From assembly GCA_002424045.1 (NCBI GenBank), contig DIPH01000025.1, forward strand, positions 86,696-150,695: a stretch of 64,000 bases of DNA, written 5' to 3'. The notes beneath the pieces were generated by a model. The model did no database searches, was not told the DNA's origin, and was given only the letters and a program-made list of their open reading frames with translations. Positions within the stretch are counted from its first letter, which is position 1. Every line of letters begins with the position of its first letter. This DNA is from Firmicutes bacterium UBA5493 (GTDB lineage Bacteria > Bacillota > Limnochordia > Darwinibacteriales > Darwinibacteriaceae). The position numbers were made by a program, and so were the translations under genes. Positions 15,916 to 24,560 of the stretch are shown here, in pieces.

Positions 15916-18002
15916 TTTTCGTCACCTCCAGGGCACTCCTTATTACTACACATAGGATCCGCCCCTTCCTTGCGAACTGTCAAGTTCTTCCCGCAATGGG
16001 GACATAGCTCAGAAACAGGACGCTGCCACGAAGTATAGGTGCAATCGGGATAATTGCTGCAGCCGTAGAAGTAACGACCCCGGCGGGAACGCCTTCTCAC
16101 GAGCTGCCCACCTTCACGTCCTTCCTCTTTGCACAGAGAACACTCGATTCCGATTTCGTCTAAGATGGCTTTGGTGTTCTTACATTCTGGATAACCCGGG
16201 CAAGCCAGGAACTTGCCATATCTGCCCAGCTTGTAAACCATGTTTCGTCCGCATTTCTCACAAAGTACATCGCTGACTTCATCTTGAATCTCAATACGTT
16301 CGAGCTCATCATGGGCTTTCTTCAGATCCTCCGCAAAGGGCCCATAAAAAGCCCCTATGACATCTTGCCACACCATATGGCCTTCCTCAATACCATCGAG
16401 TTCTTCTTCTAATCCCGCCGTGAACTTAAGATCTAGCAACCTCGGGAAGCTCTCGGCCAATAAGTCCGTAACAATAACACCCAGTTCTGTCGGGCGAAAA
16501 CGCTTCTCTTCCCGATACACATAACCCCGGGCAACGATCGTGTCAATAATGGGAGCATAGGTACTCGGCCTGCCAATTCCCTCTTCTTCCAAGGTCTTAA
16601 CCAGCATGGCCTCGGTGAAGCGGGCCGGTGGTTGGGTAAAATGTTGCACTAGATCGAGCCTTTGGAGCAGGACATGCTCATCCACCTTTAGATCAGGCAA
16701 GAGAAGGTCCTTACTATCATCTTTTTGCGAGGAGGAGTCACTGCCCTCCTGATAAATCTTCAAAAATCCAGGGAATTTTAATTGGGAACCAGTGGCTCTG
16801 AAGAGATAATCCTGTACGCTTAAGTCCACACTCATGGCATCAAAAACAGCCGAGCTCATCTGGCTGGCAACAAAGCGCTCCCAGATCAACTTATATAAGC
16901 GCATTTGATCCCTGGAGAGATATTGCTTAATCTCGGAGGGTGTGCGTATGGCAGATGTGGGCCTAATCGCTTCATGGGCCTCTTGAGCACCCTTCTTCGA
17001 GGCGTACTGCCGAGGCTTTCCGGGAACGTATGTAGGACCATGGGTTTCTTGGATATAACTGCGAACTTCCTCCACAGCTTCCGAAGAAATGCGGGTAGCA
17101 TCTGTCCGCATATATGTGATCAAGCCTAGAGTGCCAAGTTTGCCCATGGGCAAGCCCTCATACAATTGTTGGGCTAAGCGCATGGTTTTCTTAGCGGGGA
17201 AACCTAGTTTACGGGCTGCCTCTTGCTGCATGGTACTGGTTGTAAAAGGCGGAGCCGGGTGGCGACGACGTTCCTTTTTTGTAACGTCAGTAACATTCCA
17301 GGTCTGTCCAGTGACATCCCTTTCAACCTGTTTTGCCGCGTCTTCATTGGGCAACTCAAGCTTTTTTCCAGCCTTGCTATGGAGCTTTGCTTCAAATTCT
17401 TCTCCTCGCCCTGTCTGGAGAGTGGCTGTTACGCTCCAATATTCGTCTTCCACAAAAGCTTCGATCTCACGCTCACGATCTACAATCAGTTTAACCGCCA
17501 CAGATTGCACTCGACCGGCACTCAAGCCTGGTTTTACCTTCGCCCATAGAAGGGGAGAAAGTTCGTAGCCCACAATTCGGTCCACAACGCGGCGCGCCTG
17601 TTGGGCATCTACCAAAGGTTGGGCGATGCTTCGGGGCTTTTTGATAGATTGCCTCACAGCATCCTTGGTGATCTCCCGAAAATCAATCCGGCACTTATCC
17701 TCATTGACTTTGAGGGCGGAGGCTAAATGCCAGGCTATAGCCTCCCCTTCGCGATCAGGGTCCGTTGCCAGCAAAACGCGGTCTGCCTTTTTCGCCGCCT
17801 CCCGCAATTCTTTTAGGACAGGTCCCTTGCCCCTAATGGTGATGTAGTGGGGTTCAAAGTTGTTCTCCACATCAATCCCAAATTTGCTGCGCGGTAAATC
17901 CCGCACATGTCCAAGGGACGCTTTTACGTTATAGTTCTTACCCAAAAAGCCCTTGATGGTCAGGGCCTTAGCAGGGGATTCAACAATAATTAGCGTAGCC
18001 AA
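15912..18002 (-). CDS. topA: DNA topoisomerase I (type IA)
   Basis: TopA relaxes negative supercoils. It begins MATLIIVESPAKALTIKGFLG, the TOPRIM domain, with DPDREGEAIAWHL supplying the acidic metal site. The active-site Tyr lies in GLITYMRTDATRIS (about residue 300). Three C-terminal zinc-finger modules follow (starting CEKCGRNM, CSLCKEEG and CPHCGKNL). I use the TTG at 18002, 7 bases after GGAGG, giving 696 residues; a longer frame to 18032 would overlap the DUF494 stop. It sits in a dprA-smg-topA order. Confidence 0.97.
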   Translation of the reverse strand: MATLIIVESPAKALTIKGFLGKNYNVKASLGHVRDLPRSKFGIDVENNFEPHYITIRGKGPVLKELREAAKKADRVLLATDPDREGEAIAWHLASALKVNEDKCRIDFREITKDAVRQSIKKPRSIAQPLVDAQQARRVVDRIVGYELSPLLWAKVKPGLSAGRVQSVAVKLIVDREREIEAFVEDEYWSVTATLQTGRGEEFEAKLHSKAGKKLELPNEDAAKQVERDVTGQTWNVTDVTKKERRRHPAPPFTTSTMQQEAARKLGFPAKKTMRLAQQLYEGLPMGKLGTLGLITYMRTDATRISSEAVEEVRSYIQETHGPTYVPGKPRQYASKKGAQEAHEAIRPTSAIRTPSEIKQYLSRDQMRLYKLIWERFVASQMSSAVFDAMSVDLSVQDYLFRATGSQLKFPGFLKIYQEGSDSSSQKDDSKDLLLPDLKVDEHVLLQRLDLVQHFTQPPARFTEAMLVKTLEEEGIGRPSTYAPIIDTIVARGYVYREEKRFRPTELGVIVTDLLAESFPRLLDLKFTAGLEEELDGIEEGHMVWQDVIGAFYGPFAEDLKKAHDELERIEIQDEVSDVLCEKCGRNMVYKLGRYGKFLACPGYPECKNTKAILDEIGIECSLCKEEGREGGQLVRRRSRRGRYFYGCSNYPDCTYTSWQRPVSELCPHCGKNLTVRKEGADPMCSNKECPGGDEK

Positions 18003-18028
18003 ACAAGCACCTCCGTGGATCTTAACAC

Positions 18029-18457
18029 TCAATGAATAGATTTCGAATCGAGGGGTCCTAAGACGGCCGCCCGATCGGGGTCCTCCACAATGCTCTCCAA
18101 GATTCCTCGGACTTCCTCCACATCGGCATAACCCTGTGCTTGTGCAAAAAGCACAGCCAATGCCTGTTCCATCTCAGAAGGGACAATTGCCTCGGTGTAC
18201 AGGGCAGAGAGAAGAAACTCCCTGGCTTCCCTTGATAGGAATGCCTGTTCCCACAGGTTAAAGACTCTTGTTTTTGGCTTGTTGTCCACATCGTCTAATG
18301 TTAAAATGGATACCTGAAAATCCAAGGCTAAGGATTCCAGAAAACCCATGAAATCCTGGGAGGATAAACCTAGACTCATGAGGATCTCCTCAAATTTATC
18401 ATCTGGATTAAGTATTTTCAAAGCCATGACCATACGTTTTATCTTGTTCTCATTCAC
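18029..18457 (-). CDS. smg: Smg / DUF494 family protein
   Basis: A 142-residue, acidic, mainly helical protein. The C-terminal part (LLSALYTEAIVPSEMEQALAVLFAQ) and the overall layout match the DUF494/Smg family. That family is best known from Proteobacteria, where it also lies between dprA and topA; the same neighbours here support the call. The molecular function is not established in any organism I know. It starts at a GTG with a weak ribosome site and ends 27 bases before topA. Confidence 0.7.
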   Translation of the reverse strand: MNENKIKRMVMALKILNPDDKFEEILMSLGLSSQDFMGFLESLALDFQVSILTLDDVDNKPKTRVFNLWEQAFLSREAREFLLSALYTEAIVPSEMEQALAVLFAQAQGYADVEEVRGILESIVEDPDRAAVLGPLDSKSIH

Positions 18458-18539
18458 AACAATCTCTCATTTCCTGCCAGAATTACCCCCATTATAGTGG
18501 CTTTGCAGATATTATGCAAGTAAAGGCCCAAAACCTGCT

Positions 18540-19571
18540 TTAAATACCGGAACCTCTTTGGAGCTGAAACAAAGAGATTTCAGCTAGGACTTCTTGAATC
18601 GGTCGGTCAAGGGCGGCCGCAATCGCATTGGCGTGTAACCCTGCTTCAAATAGTTCCTCTAGGGATGAACGAGACGTTATCCCCTCACTGAGGGGGCCCG
18701 CGACGGCTTCGGTGCTGTCAAGCAAATCCGCTGGCTCACTTACTAAAGCAGCTCCTTGTTTAATGAGCCTGTGGGTTCCCTGCCTCAGGGGATCGCTGAT
18801 TTCACCCGGGATGGCCCAGACATCCAACCCCATCTCTAAAGCCCAATCCGCCGTGTGAATCGCACCAGATTTGGCTCCCGCCTGCACCACCAGCACACCG
18901 CGGGAGCAACCTGCAATCACGCGGTTACGCCTGGGGAAGTTCCCAGGAACAGTCGAGCAGTGACTAGAAAACTCCGTGATGAGAGCACCCTGTTCCGCTA
19001 TCTTCTTTGCCAAAACCCTATGTTCACTTGGGTATAGATTGCCAAGGTTCGAACCTAAAACCGCCACAGCGTCCCCGCCCATCTGGACCACTTGCTCATG
19101 GGCGAAGTAGTCGATACCCCGAGCCAACCCACTGACCACTGGAATGCCCTTGGAGGCTAAATATGCACTAAACTGCCTGGCCTGTGCAATGCCAACTCTG
19201 GAGGGTTTTCGTGTCCCCACCACAGCAATTCCCGGTTTCTCCGGTAACTTGCCAAGGACGTATAAAACTGGCGGAGGAACCACCAATCGTCTCAAATACG
19301 TAGGATACTCCTGATCGGAGAGGGTGATAATCTGTGCCCCTAAGCCCCTGGCCCAAGCCTCCTCATCCCTTGGTGAAAGGTTCGGACGCAGAGCACAAAA
19401 GCGATCCGCGGTCTTGGGTCCGATTCCTTCCACTTTCATTAAATCTTCTCTACGTGCATTCCAGGCTGCCTCTAAGGAACCAAAATGATTTCTTATGGCC
19501 ACAAGCCGTCTGCCTCCAATACCAGGAACCATGTTAAAGGCGATCAGATACTGCCGCGAACTCCATTTCAC
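18540..19571 (-). CDS. dprA: DNA processing protein DprA (natural transformation)
   Basis: DprA binds incoming single-stranded DNA and loads RecA during transformation. The N-terminal helix-hairpin-helix region (VPGIGGRRLVAI; KVEGIGPKTADRF) leads into the Rossmann core. That core shows GTRKPSRVGIAQAR, VVSGLARGIDYFAH, FPRRNRVIAG and GAKSGAIHTADWAL. A C-terminal winged-helix segment is seen. It has 343 residues, with GTG after GGGGG. It is divergent from comM across a short shared promoter region, so two transformation-related genes are neighbours here. Confidence 0.95.
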   Translation of the reverse strand: MKWSSRQYLIAFNMVPGIGGRRLVAIRNHFGSLEAAWNARREDLMKVEGIGPKTADRFCALRPNLSPRDEEAWARGLGAQIITLSDQEYPTYLRRLVVPPPVLYVLGKLPEKPGIAVVGTRKPSRVGIAQARQFSAYLASKGIPVVSGLARGIDYFAHEQVVQMGGDAVAVLGSNLGNLYPSEHRVLAKKIAEQGALITEFSSHCSTVPGNFPRRNRVIAGCSRGVLVVQAGAKSGAIHTADWALEMGLDVWAIPGEISDPLRQGTHRLIKQGAALVSEPADLLDSTEAVAGPLSEGITSRSSLEELFEAGLHANAIAAALDRPIQEVLAEISLFQLQRGSGI

Positions 19572-19587
19572 TTATTCTTTCCCCCTG

Positions 19588-19821
19588 TCAATCATCGTCA
19601 TGAATGGGATGCTCCACAAGACTGTCTAAAATTGCCTGTAATTCCTCCTCCCACTTTAGCTGATAAATCCGTAGATCCAAGGCACTAACGATTGCTCCGC
19701 CAAGGCAATTTGTGCAGATGATACCATACATGTCCCCCTTACTTGTCTTAATGGTATGGGGGGTATCTACATCGCAAACGGGGCAATGGAAGATCCGTGT
19801 AACGCCTACATCAAAAGGCAT
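19588..19821 (-). CDS. Small zinc-ribbon protein of unknown function
   Basis: A 77-residue protein with two CXXC pairs, C13-P-V-C16 and C36-T-N-C39, a typical treble-clef or ribbon zinc site. It has an acidic C-terminal helix ending HPIHDDD. The ATG at 19821 has GAGGAGG 6 bases upstream; the in-frame ATG at 19836 overlaps that site. It is the first gene of the dprA-smg-topA transcript, 16 bases before dprA. Function is unknown; a role in DNA metabolism would be only a guess from position. Confidence 0.75.
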   Translation of the reverse strand: MPFDVGVTRIFHCPVCDVDTPHTIKTSKGDMYGIICTNCLGGAIVSALDLRIYQLKWEEELQAILDSLVEHPIHDDD

Positions 19822-19881
19822 GAGCGCCCTCCTCATTGTTTTCTCTTAGCATGCCGAGGAAGGGCAAGTTCTATGTTTAGG

Positions 19882-19906
19882 AGGATTTGCTCGACTTATG
19901 TCAAAT
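19882..19906 (+). promoter_or_regulatory. Sigma-H-like promoter for comM
   Basis: AGGATTT (19882-19888), 11 bases, GTCAAAT (19900-19906). It has the same spacing and nearly the same sequence as the motif before spo0A. It lies 41 bases before the comM start. Its downstream half overlaps the -10 of a promoter on the other strand. Confidence 0.6.
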
Positions 19907-19933
19907 ATATCAATATTCTGAGTATTATGTCAA
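19904..19933 (-). promoter_or_regulatory. Sigma-A-type promoter for the zinc-ribbon-dprA-smg-topA transcript
   Basis: Minus-strand TTGACA (19928-19933), 18-base spacer, TATATT (19904-19909). This is near-consensus for the housekeeping sigma factor. It is interleaved with the comM promoter, so one polymerase would block the other. Confidence 0.65.
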
Positions 19934-19946
19934 GGGGGATTGTGTA

Positions 19947-21386
19947 ATGATCTTAGTTCAAAGTGGAGTTGTGGCCGGTATCGAAGGATTTCCGATTGAT
20001 GTAGAAGTAGATGTTCGTCCCGGCCTTCCTGGATTCGAAATTGTTGGTCTCCCCAGCAAGACGGTGCGAGAAAGCCGTGAACGGGTACGTTCTGCTCTGC
20101 GCAATTCGGGATTCAAATTTCCTGCACAAAAAGTCATCGTCAATCTAGCGCCCGCCCATTATCCGAAGGATGGAGCGCTCTTTGATCTACCTATTGCTCT
20201 GGGAATTCTGGCCCATCAGGGGGTGCTTCCTCCCCAGGTGTTCAAAAATGCAATGTTCGCCGGAGAGCTCTCTTTGAGCGGCACGCTCAAGCGCATTAGC
20301 GGCGTTCTCAGTCTAGCAAAACTCGCCTCCCAGCGCAATTGGCAGATCATTTTACCCCGAGAAAACGAGGTTGAAGCCGCTTTAATCCCGGGAAAGCACT
20401 ATTTGTTAGCCTCTTCTCTCCACAACGTCTTGGACCTTGTGACGGGTAGAATCCCACCGCAAAAGTGTTCGCCAGGCAAACGCATTGTAAGGAAGGCTTT
20501 TCAGGGCGCGGAGATTAAGGGACAAGCCCAGGCCAAGAGGGCTCTGGAAATCGCAGCACATGGCCGTCATCACATTATGCTCCTCGGACCACCGGGCGTA
20601 GGGAAGACCCTCTTGGCCAAGACGGCTCGATATCTCCTTCCCCCGCCAACGCATGAGGAAATCTTAGTCATCAATAAGGTATATGAGGCTGCAGGTCTCA
20701 TGGACAGCCGTTCTCCCCTTCTAACCGAACGGCCCTTTCGTGTTCCCCATCACAGCATCTCACAGGCAGCTTTGGTGGGTTCCAGAAGCGGACGGCCTGG
20801 CGAGATCACCCTCGCACACTCAGGTGTCTTATTGCTCGATGAGTTTCCAGAGTTTAACCAAGGGGCCCTGCAGGGACTTCGGGAGCCCCTCGATCATAAA
20901 GAAGTCCAGATCTCTAGGGCGGAGCACACTCTGACCTATCCAGCAGATTTTTGGATGATCGCCACCGCGAATCCTTGTCCCTGTGGGTATCTAGGCAGCG
21001 AAGTCCGCCTGTGCACTTGCAACAGCAGGGATGTAAACAGATATCGCCGCAAACTACGGGGGCCACTGTTGGACCGTTTTGAAGTTTTCGCCTACCTTAG
21101 CCCCCTGTCCGAACAGGAGCTTCGCCAAAGAACAATCCCCTGGCCCCCAATACAAAGGGCCGAGGGACATAGACATCCAGAAGAAGCTCCTACAATGAGT
21201 GAAGACGCATTGGACTTCCTCCACCAAGTCCAAAAAAAGCTGGAACTCTCTGTACGGGGTTTTGAGAATACGCGAAGACTATCTAGGACGATTGCCCGTC
21301 TTGATGGCGCGAGCATCATAAGGCAGACGCATATGGCCGAAGCCCTGCAATATCGCTTCGAAAGCCACAACCAAGTATTGACCTGA
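19947..21386 (+). CDS. comM: YifB/ComM family Mg-chelatase-like AAA ATPase
   Basis: A 479-residue protein of the ComM/YifB family. ComM is a hexameric helicase that helps branch migration during natural transformation. The N-terminal Lon-like domain (VEVDVRPGLPGFEIVGLPSKTVRESRERV) is followed by the AAA+ P-loop GPPGVGKT (about residue 220) and Walker B VLLLDEFPEF. A zinc-like CPCGYLGSEVRLCTC and a C-terminal Mg-chelatase domain complete it. The ATG at 19947 is preferred, with AAGGGGGA 8 bases upstream; a longer frame from 19887 begins inside the promoter. Confidence 0.93.
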   Translation: MILVQSGVVAGIEGFPIDVEVDVRPGLPGFEIVGLPSKTVRESRERVRSALRNSGFKFPAQKVIVNLAPAHYPKDGALFDLPIALGILAHQGVLPPQVFKNAMFAGELSLSGTLKRISGVLSLAKLASQRNWQIILPRENEVEAALIPGKHYLLASSLHNVLDLVTGRIPPQKCSPGKRIVRKAFQGAEIKGQAQAKRALEIAAHGRHHIMLLGPPGVGKTLLAKTARYLLPPPTHEEILVINKVYEAAGLMDSRSPLLTERPFRVPHHSISQAALVGSRSGRPGEITLAHSGVLLLDEFPEFNQGALQGLREPLDHKEVQISRAEHTLTYPADFWMIATANPCPCGYLGSEVRLCTCNSRDVNRYRRKLRGPLLDRFEVFAYLSPLSEQELRQRTIPWPPIQRAEGHRHPEEAPTMSEDALDFLHQVQKKLELSVRGFENTRRLSRTIARLDGASIIRQTHMAEALQYRFESHNQVLT

Positions 21387-21842
21387 TTAAGCCTCCCAGG
21401 CTAGGTCTTCTTTAGCCACCTTCAGAACAACAGACGTTCCCGTATTGTTAATTCCCGGAATCTCTCTGAGCCTATCCACTAGGAAGGTCAAGAGCTCATC
21501 ATTGCTGGATACCACAACTTCGATCACTAGGTCATAGTTCCCGGTAGACAATGCCACATAACGAACTTCTGTGAGGGTACTTAACTCACTGGCAATCGGT
21601 TGGAGTTTCCCCCGATCTACCTTAAGGCCAACAATGGCCACCGTTTGAAGTCCTACCTTGAAGGGGTTGGCAATGCCAACGATTTTCAGCAGGCCCTCAT
21701 CCATCAACTTACCGACACGGCGCCGCACCGTCCCCTCGGCCAAGCCCAATTCATGGGCTATGGTCAAAAAAGGCATGCGTCCATCTTGCTGCAACAAACG
21801 AATGATATCTCGATCGAATTGATCTAAAACAAATCCACTCAT
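21387..21842 (-). CDS. Lrp/AsnC family transcriptional regulator (copy 1)
   Basis: A 151-residue protein with an N-terminal winged helix-turn-helix (DRDIIRLLQQDGRMPFLTIAHELGLAEGTVRRRVGKL) and a C-terminal RAM ligand/oligomer domain (VDRGKLQPIASELSTLTEVRYVAL...). It overlaps the next Lrp gene by 4 bases (ATGA), and the two are clearly paralogues, so they may form hetero-oligomers. Its stop lies immediately beside the convergent comM stop. The ligand cannot be told from sequence. Confidence 0.9.
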   Translation of the reverse strand: MSGFVLDQFDRDIIRLLQQDGRMPFLTIAHELGLAEGTVRRRVGKLMDEGLLKIVGIANPFKVGLQTVAIVGLKVDRGKLQPIASELSTLTEVRYVALSTGNYDLVIEVVVSSNDELLTFLVDRLREIPGINNTGTSVVLKVAKEDLAWEA

Positions 21843-22330
21843 CCTTGTACACCGTCCTTTTCCTTGTAATGGCTAAATGGTGCCCAGTCGTAGATTTGTT
21901 TGTGAATCTGCAGGACAATAGAGGTCTCTGTACTGACAATACCCTCAATATTGGCCAATTGCTCATTGAGCAAAGTCACAAGTTTGGTCCGATTTGGCAA
22001 GACAACCATAGCTACCAGATCATGGCCACCAGTGGTCACCACAAGATAGCGCACAGCATCGAGCCCTTGCAGTGCTTCAATCACAGAATCCATATAATGA
22101 CGATCGACCTTAAACCAGATGAATGCCACAGTATCAAGGCCCATTTTCAAGGGATCCGTCACGCCCATCGTTTTCATCACACCATTCTCCTCCAAACGCT
22201 TGACGCGTTTGCGAATGGTGCCCTCCGAAACCCCTAAATAAGCGGCTAAGGTCACAAATGTCATTCTACCCTCTTGCTGTAAATACGCCAGTATTCTCTT
22301 ATCCAAATCGTCTAAGACAAGTGGCTGCAT
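21839..22330 (-). CDS. Lrp/AsnC family transcriptional regulator (copy 2)
   Basis: A 163-residue paralogue of its neighbour with the same architecture: winged helix-turn-helix (DKRILAYLQQEGRMTFVTLAAYLGVSEGTIRKRVKRL) and RAM domain (RHYMDSVIEALQGLDAVRYLVVTTGGHDLVAMV). GG.DL near the RAM core is the usual ligand-loop pattern. It is the first gene of a two-gene transcript that starts from a sigma-H-like promoter 47 bases upstream. The effector and targets are unknown. Confidence 0.9.
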   Translation of the reverse strand: MQPLVLDDLDKRILAYLQQEGRMTFVTLAAYLGVSEGTIRKRVKRLEENGVMKTMGVTDPLKMGLDTVAFIWFKVDRHYMDSVIEALQGLDAVRYLVVTTGGHDLVAMVVLPNRTKLVTLLNEQLANIEGIVSTETSIVLQIHKQIYDWAPFSHYKEKDGVQG

Positions 22331-22376
22331 AAACTCACCCTTCCGTACCTACTCATTCCATCGTTTTCGATATTAA

Positions 22377-22401
22377 ATTCTACGAAAAAATTAGTATTCC
22401 T
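22377..22401 (-). promoter_or_regulatory. Sigma-H-like promoter for the Lrp pair
   Basis: Minus-strand AGGAATA (22395-22401), 11 bases, GTAGAAT (22377-22383). The GAAT half fits the sigma-H consensus best of all four sites in the window. Confidence 0.55.
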
Positions 22402-22426
22402 TGTGTATGTTAAAATTTTTCAACAC

Positions 22427-22464
22427 AAAAAAGACTCGCTTTATACACATCTAGGCAAGTCTTT
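22427..22464 (-). terminator. Rho-independent terminator after dac
   Basis: On the minus strand AAAGACTTGC pairs with GCGAGTCTTT around a 15-base loop, then TTTT. It ends the long rbgA-rnhB-yraN-dac transcript before the Lrp promoter. Confidence 0.8.
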
Positions 22465-22477
22465 CTTGAAAAACACA

Positions 22478-23638
22478 CTAGCGTTTCCGAATGAGATCTT
22501 GGAAAAACCGTTTGATACTGTCCCACATGACTTGATACCAACTTCCCCGGGCTACATCTTGCGCCGCTAGTAGAGGAACCTGTTTGGTCAGCTGCTCCTC
22601 TACATAAATGCTTAACACCCCAACTTGGCTGCCTTGTTCAACAGGCGCCTCCAGTTCCTTGGTCTGAATTCCCACACTCACACTCTTTTCAATACCCTTG
22701 GGAACCGTAATGATAGGTTCACTTATCCTCATACCCACTTGAGATTGTTTGCCCTTATACACCCTGGTTGTTTTGTCCTCTAAGAGTCTGGAAATGTTCA
22801 CTAGGTCAAAATTTCTGTACCCATAATCAAGGAGAGTTGACATCTCCTGTTCCCTTCTGGACTCACTTTGAGCCCCTAGCACAACGCCAATAAGCCGTCT
22901 ATTGTTCTGTACTGCAGTGCCTACCAGGTTAAATCCTGCTACTTGTAGATGACCCGTTTTTAGCCCATCTGCTCCTTCATAGGTTCGTAGTAGCCCGTTG
23001 CGGTTGGATTGAACAATGGGCGTATTACTGGAACGGGGTTGATATGAGAACGATAACTGTTTGTGATACTGAATAGCCTCAGGATGATCCTCCAGATAAT
23101 GGCGGACTAATATCGCGATATCCTCGGCCGTAATCCTGTTTTCAGTGGATAGACCGTGAACATCCACAAATTGGAGATTCAAATTGAGGGACCTGGCTTT
23201 CTCATTCATGCGCCCAACATACACATCTTCGTTGCCGGCAAGTGCTTCCGCCAAAGCAACGCAGGCGTCATTACCAGAGACCACCGCGATACCCATTAGT
23301 AACTGTTCAATGGTCACTACTTCACCTGGTTCCAAAAACATCCTTGAGCCAGTCATACGCCAGGCCCGCTCACTCACTGTGGCTGCATCTTGCAGGCTGA
23401 CGCGTCCTGCCTTGATGTCATCAAAGGCCACATACATGGTCATAATCTTAACAAGACTGGCAGGAACATGCGGTTCCCCGCCATTGTGGGAGTACAAAAT
23501 CTGTCCAGATTCAAAATCCAAGAGCACCGCCGATCCTGCCTCGACTTCAAAAGGCAGTATTTGTTGAGCAAGGGTTATACCTGAAAAGGATAAAAGAAAA
23601 ACCATAATAAGAATAAGGCCTATAGATTGACGTTTCAT
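22478..23638 (-). CDS. D-alanyl-D-alanine carboxypeptidase (DacF/DacB-like PBP)
   Basis: A class C low-molecular-weight penicillin-binding protein that trims pentapeptide side chains of peptidoglycan. It has a signal peptide (IGLILIMVFLLSFSGITLAQQ), the active-site SxxK in PASLVKIMTMY, SGN in VVSGNDACVALAE, and KTG in GADGLKTGHLQVAG. A C-terminal PBP5-type beta domain and a membrane-associating helix (WYQVMWDSIKRFFQDLIRKR) follow. It has 386 residues. The start overlaps the yraN stop (ATGA). The sporulation version DacF and the vegetative DacA cannot be separated from sequence alone. Confidence 0.92.
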   Translation of the reverse strand: MKRQSIGLILIMVFLLSFSGITLAQQILPFEVEAGSAVLLDFESGQILYSHNGGEPHVPASLVKIMTMYVAFDDIKAGRVSLQDAATVSERAWRMTGSRMFLEPGEVVTIEQLLMGIAVVSGNDACVALAEALAGNEDVYVGRMNEKARSLNLNLQFVDVHGLSTENRITAEDIAILVRHYLEDHPEAIQYHKQLSFSYQPRSSNTPIVQSNRNGLLRTYEGADGLKTGHLQVAGFNLVGTAVQNNRRLIGVVLGAQSESRREQEMSTLLDYGYRNFDLVNISRLLEDKTTRVYKGKQSQVGMRISEPIITVPKGIEKSVSVGIQTKELEAPVEQGSQVGVLSIYVEEQLTKQVPLLAAQDVARGSWYQVMWDSIKRFFQDLIRKR

Positions 23639-23970
23639 TCAAAAGCTCCCTTCACCCAGTTAAATCTATAACCAGCCCCACAGGGACTGATTCCGATCAC
23701 ATCAAAACGCACATAGGGCGCATCCTGGAAATAGCCCTGTAAATAGCCTTGAGCCACACGCTTAATTTTCTGTATTTTCCTCCCGGTCACTTGTTCTACG
23801 CTCGTACCCCAGCGCTCAGAGGTGCGGTACTTGACCTCAACGAAGACGAGAGTCTCGCCGTCTTTCATGATCAAGTCAATTTCGCCCATACGAAGCCGAA
23901 AATTCGCTTCCACAAATTGTAGACCTTGACCGAGCAAGTACTCCTTAGCGAGCTGTTCACCTAGGTTCAT
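23635..23970 (-). CDS. yraN: YraN / UPF0102 family protein
   Basis: A 111-residue protein with the nuclease-like core of the family: GEQLAKEYLLGQG at the start, EIDLIMKDGETLVFVEVKYRT in the middle, with the D, E and EVK residues of a PD-(D/E)XK fold. The biochemical role is unproven. It overlaps rnhB and dac by 4 bases each. The rnhB-yraN pair is common in bacteria. Confidence 0.9.
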   Translation of the reverse strand: MNLGEQLAKEYLLGQGLQFVEANFRLRMGEIDLIMKDGETLVFVEVKYRTSERWGTSVEQVTGRKIQKIKRVAQGYLQGYFQDAPYVRFDVIGISPCGAGYRFNWVKGAFE

Positions 23971-24560
23971 AGGCCACCAGCTAACCTAAAGGAGCCTCGA
24001 TGCAGCGGACAACGACCATATTGCTTAATTATGTCGCGATGTTCCTTAGTAGCATATCCCTTATTCTGTCCAAAATTGTACAAGGGATAAATTTCGTCAT
24101 AACCATCCATCAGTCGATCACGCTCCACCTTTGCCACGATGCTCGCGGCTGCGATGGAGATGGACAAATTGTCACCCCGAATAATGGCCTCTTGCGGCCA
24201 TGGTAAATCTGGGATCTCTAACTGACCATCGACCAAGCAGAAGTCAGGCCCCTTTGGTAGTGCCTCTAAAGCTCTCTTCATGGCCAGAAACGTGGCCTGC
24301 AGAATGTTCAGCTCGTCGATTTCACCAACAGTTGCTAGTCCTACTCCCACAAGACAGGTTCCTAATATCTCTTCGTAGGCCAGCTCCCGTTTCCTAGGGG
24401 AGAGACGTTTGGAATCACGAATTTCCGCCTCGAAACTCGTGGGCAATATGTGGACAGCTGCCGCCACTACCGGTCCGGCTAGGGGCCCCCGGCCTGCCTC
24501 GTCCACACCTACAACCTTTAAGAAGCCCTGCTCCTGCAGCTTAATCTCTATCGTTCTCAC
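23967..24560 (-). CDS. rnhB: Ribonuclease HII
   Basis: RNase HII removes ribonucleotides and RNA primers from DNA. The catalytic motif GVDEAGRGPLAGPVVAAAV (about residues 18-36) supplies the first acidic residues. FCLVDGQLEIPD, SIAAASIVAKVERDRLM and the C-terminal GYATKEHRD complete the active-site set. It has 197 residues. The start (GTG) lies inside the end of rbgA, an overlap of 20 bases, and the gene order rbgA-rnhB-yraN is that of Bacillus. Confidence 0.95.
   Translation of the reverse strand: MRTIEIKLQEQGFLKVVGVDEAGRGPLAGPVVAAAVHILPTSFEAEIRDSKRLSPRKRELAYEEILGTCLVGVGLATVGEIDELNILQATFLAMKRALEALPKGPDFCLVDGQLEIPDLPWPQEAIIRGDNLSISIAAASIVAKVERDRLMDGYDEIYPLYNFGQNKGYATKEHRDIIKQYGRCPLHRGSFRLAGGL

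Noticed and set aside
19928..19947. comM start at 19887 giving a 20-residue N-terminal extension
   Set aside because: That start lies inside the predicted promoter; AAGGGGGA 8 bases before the ATG at 19947 and family N-termini favour the shorter form.
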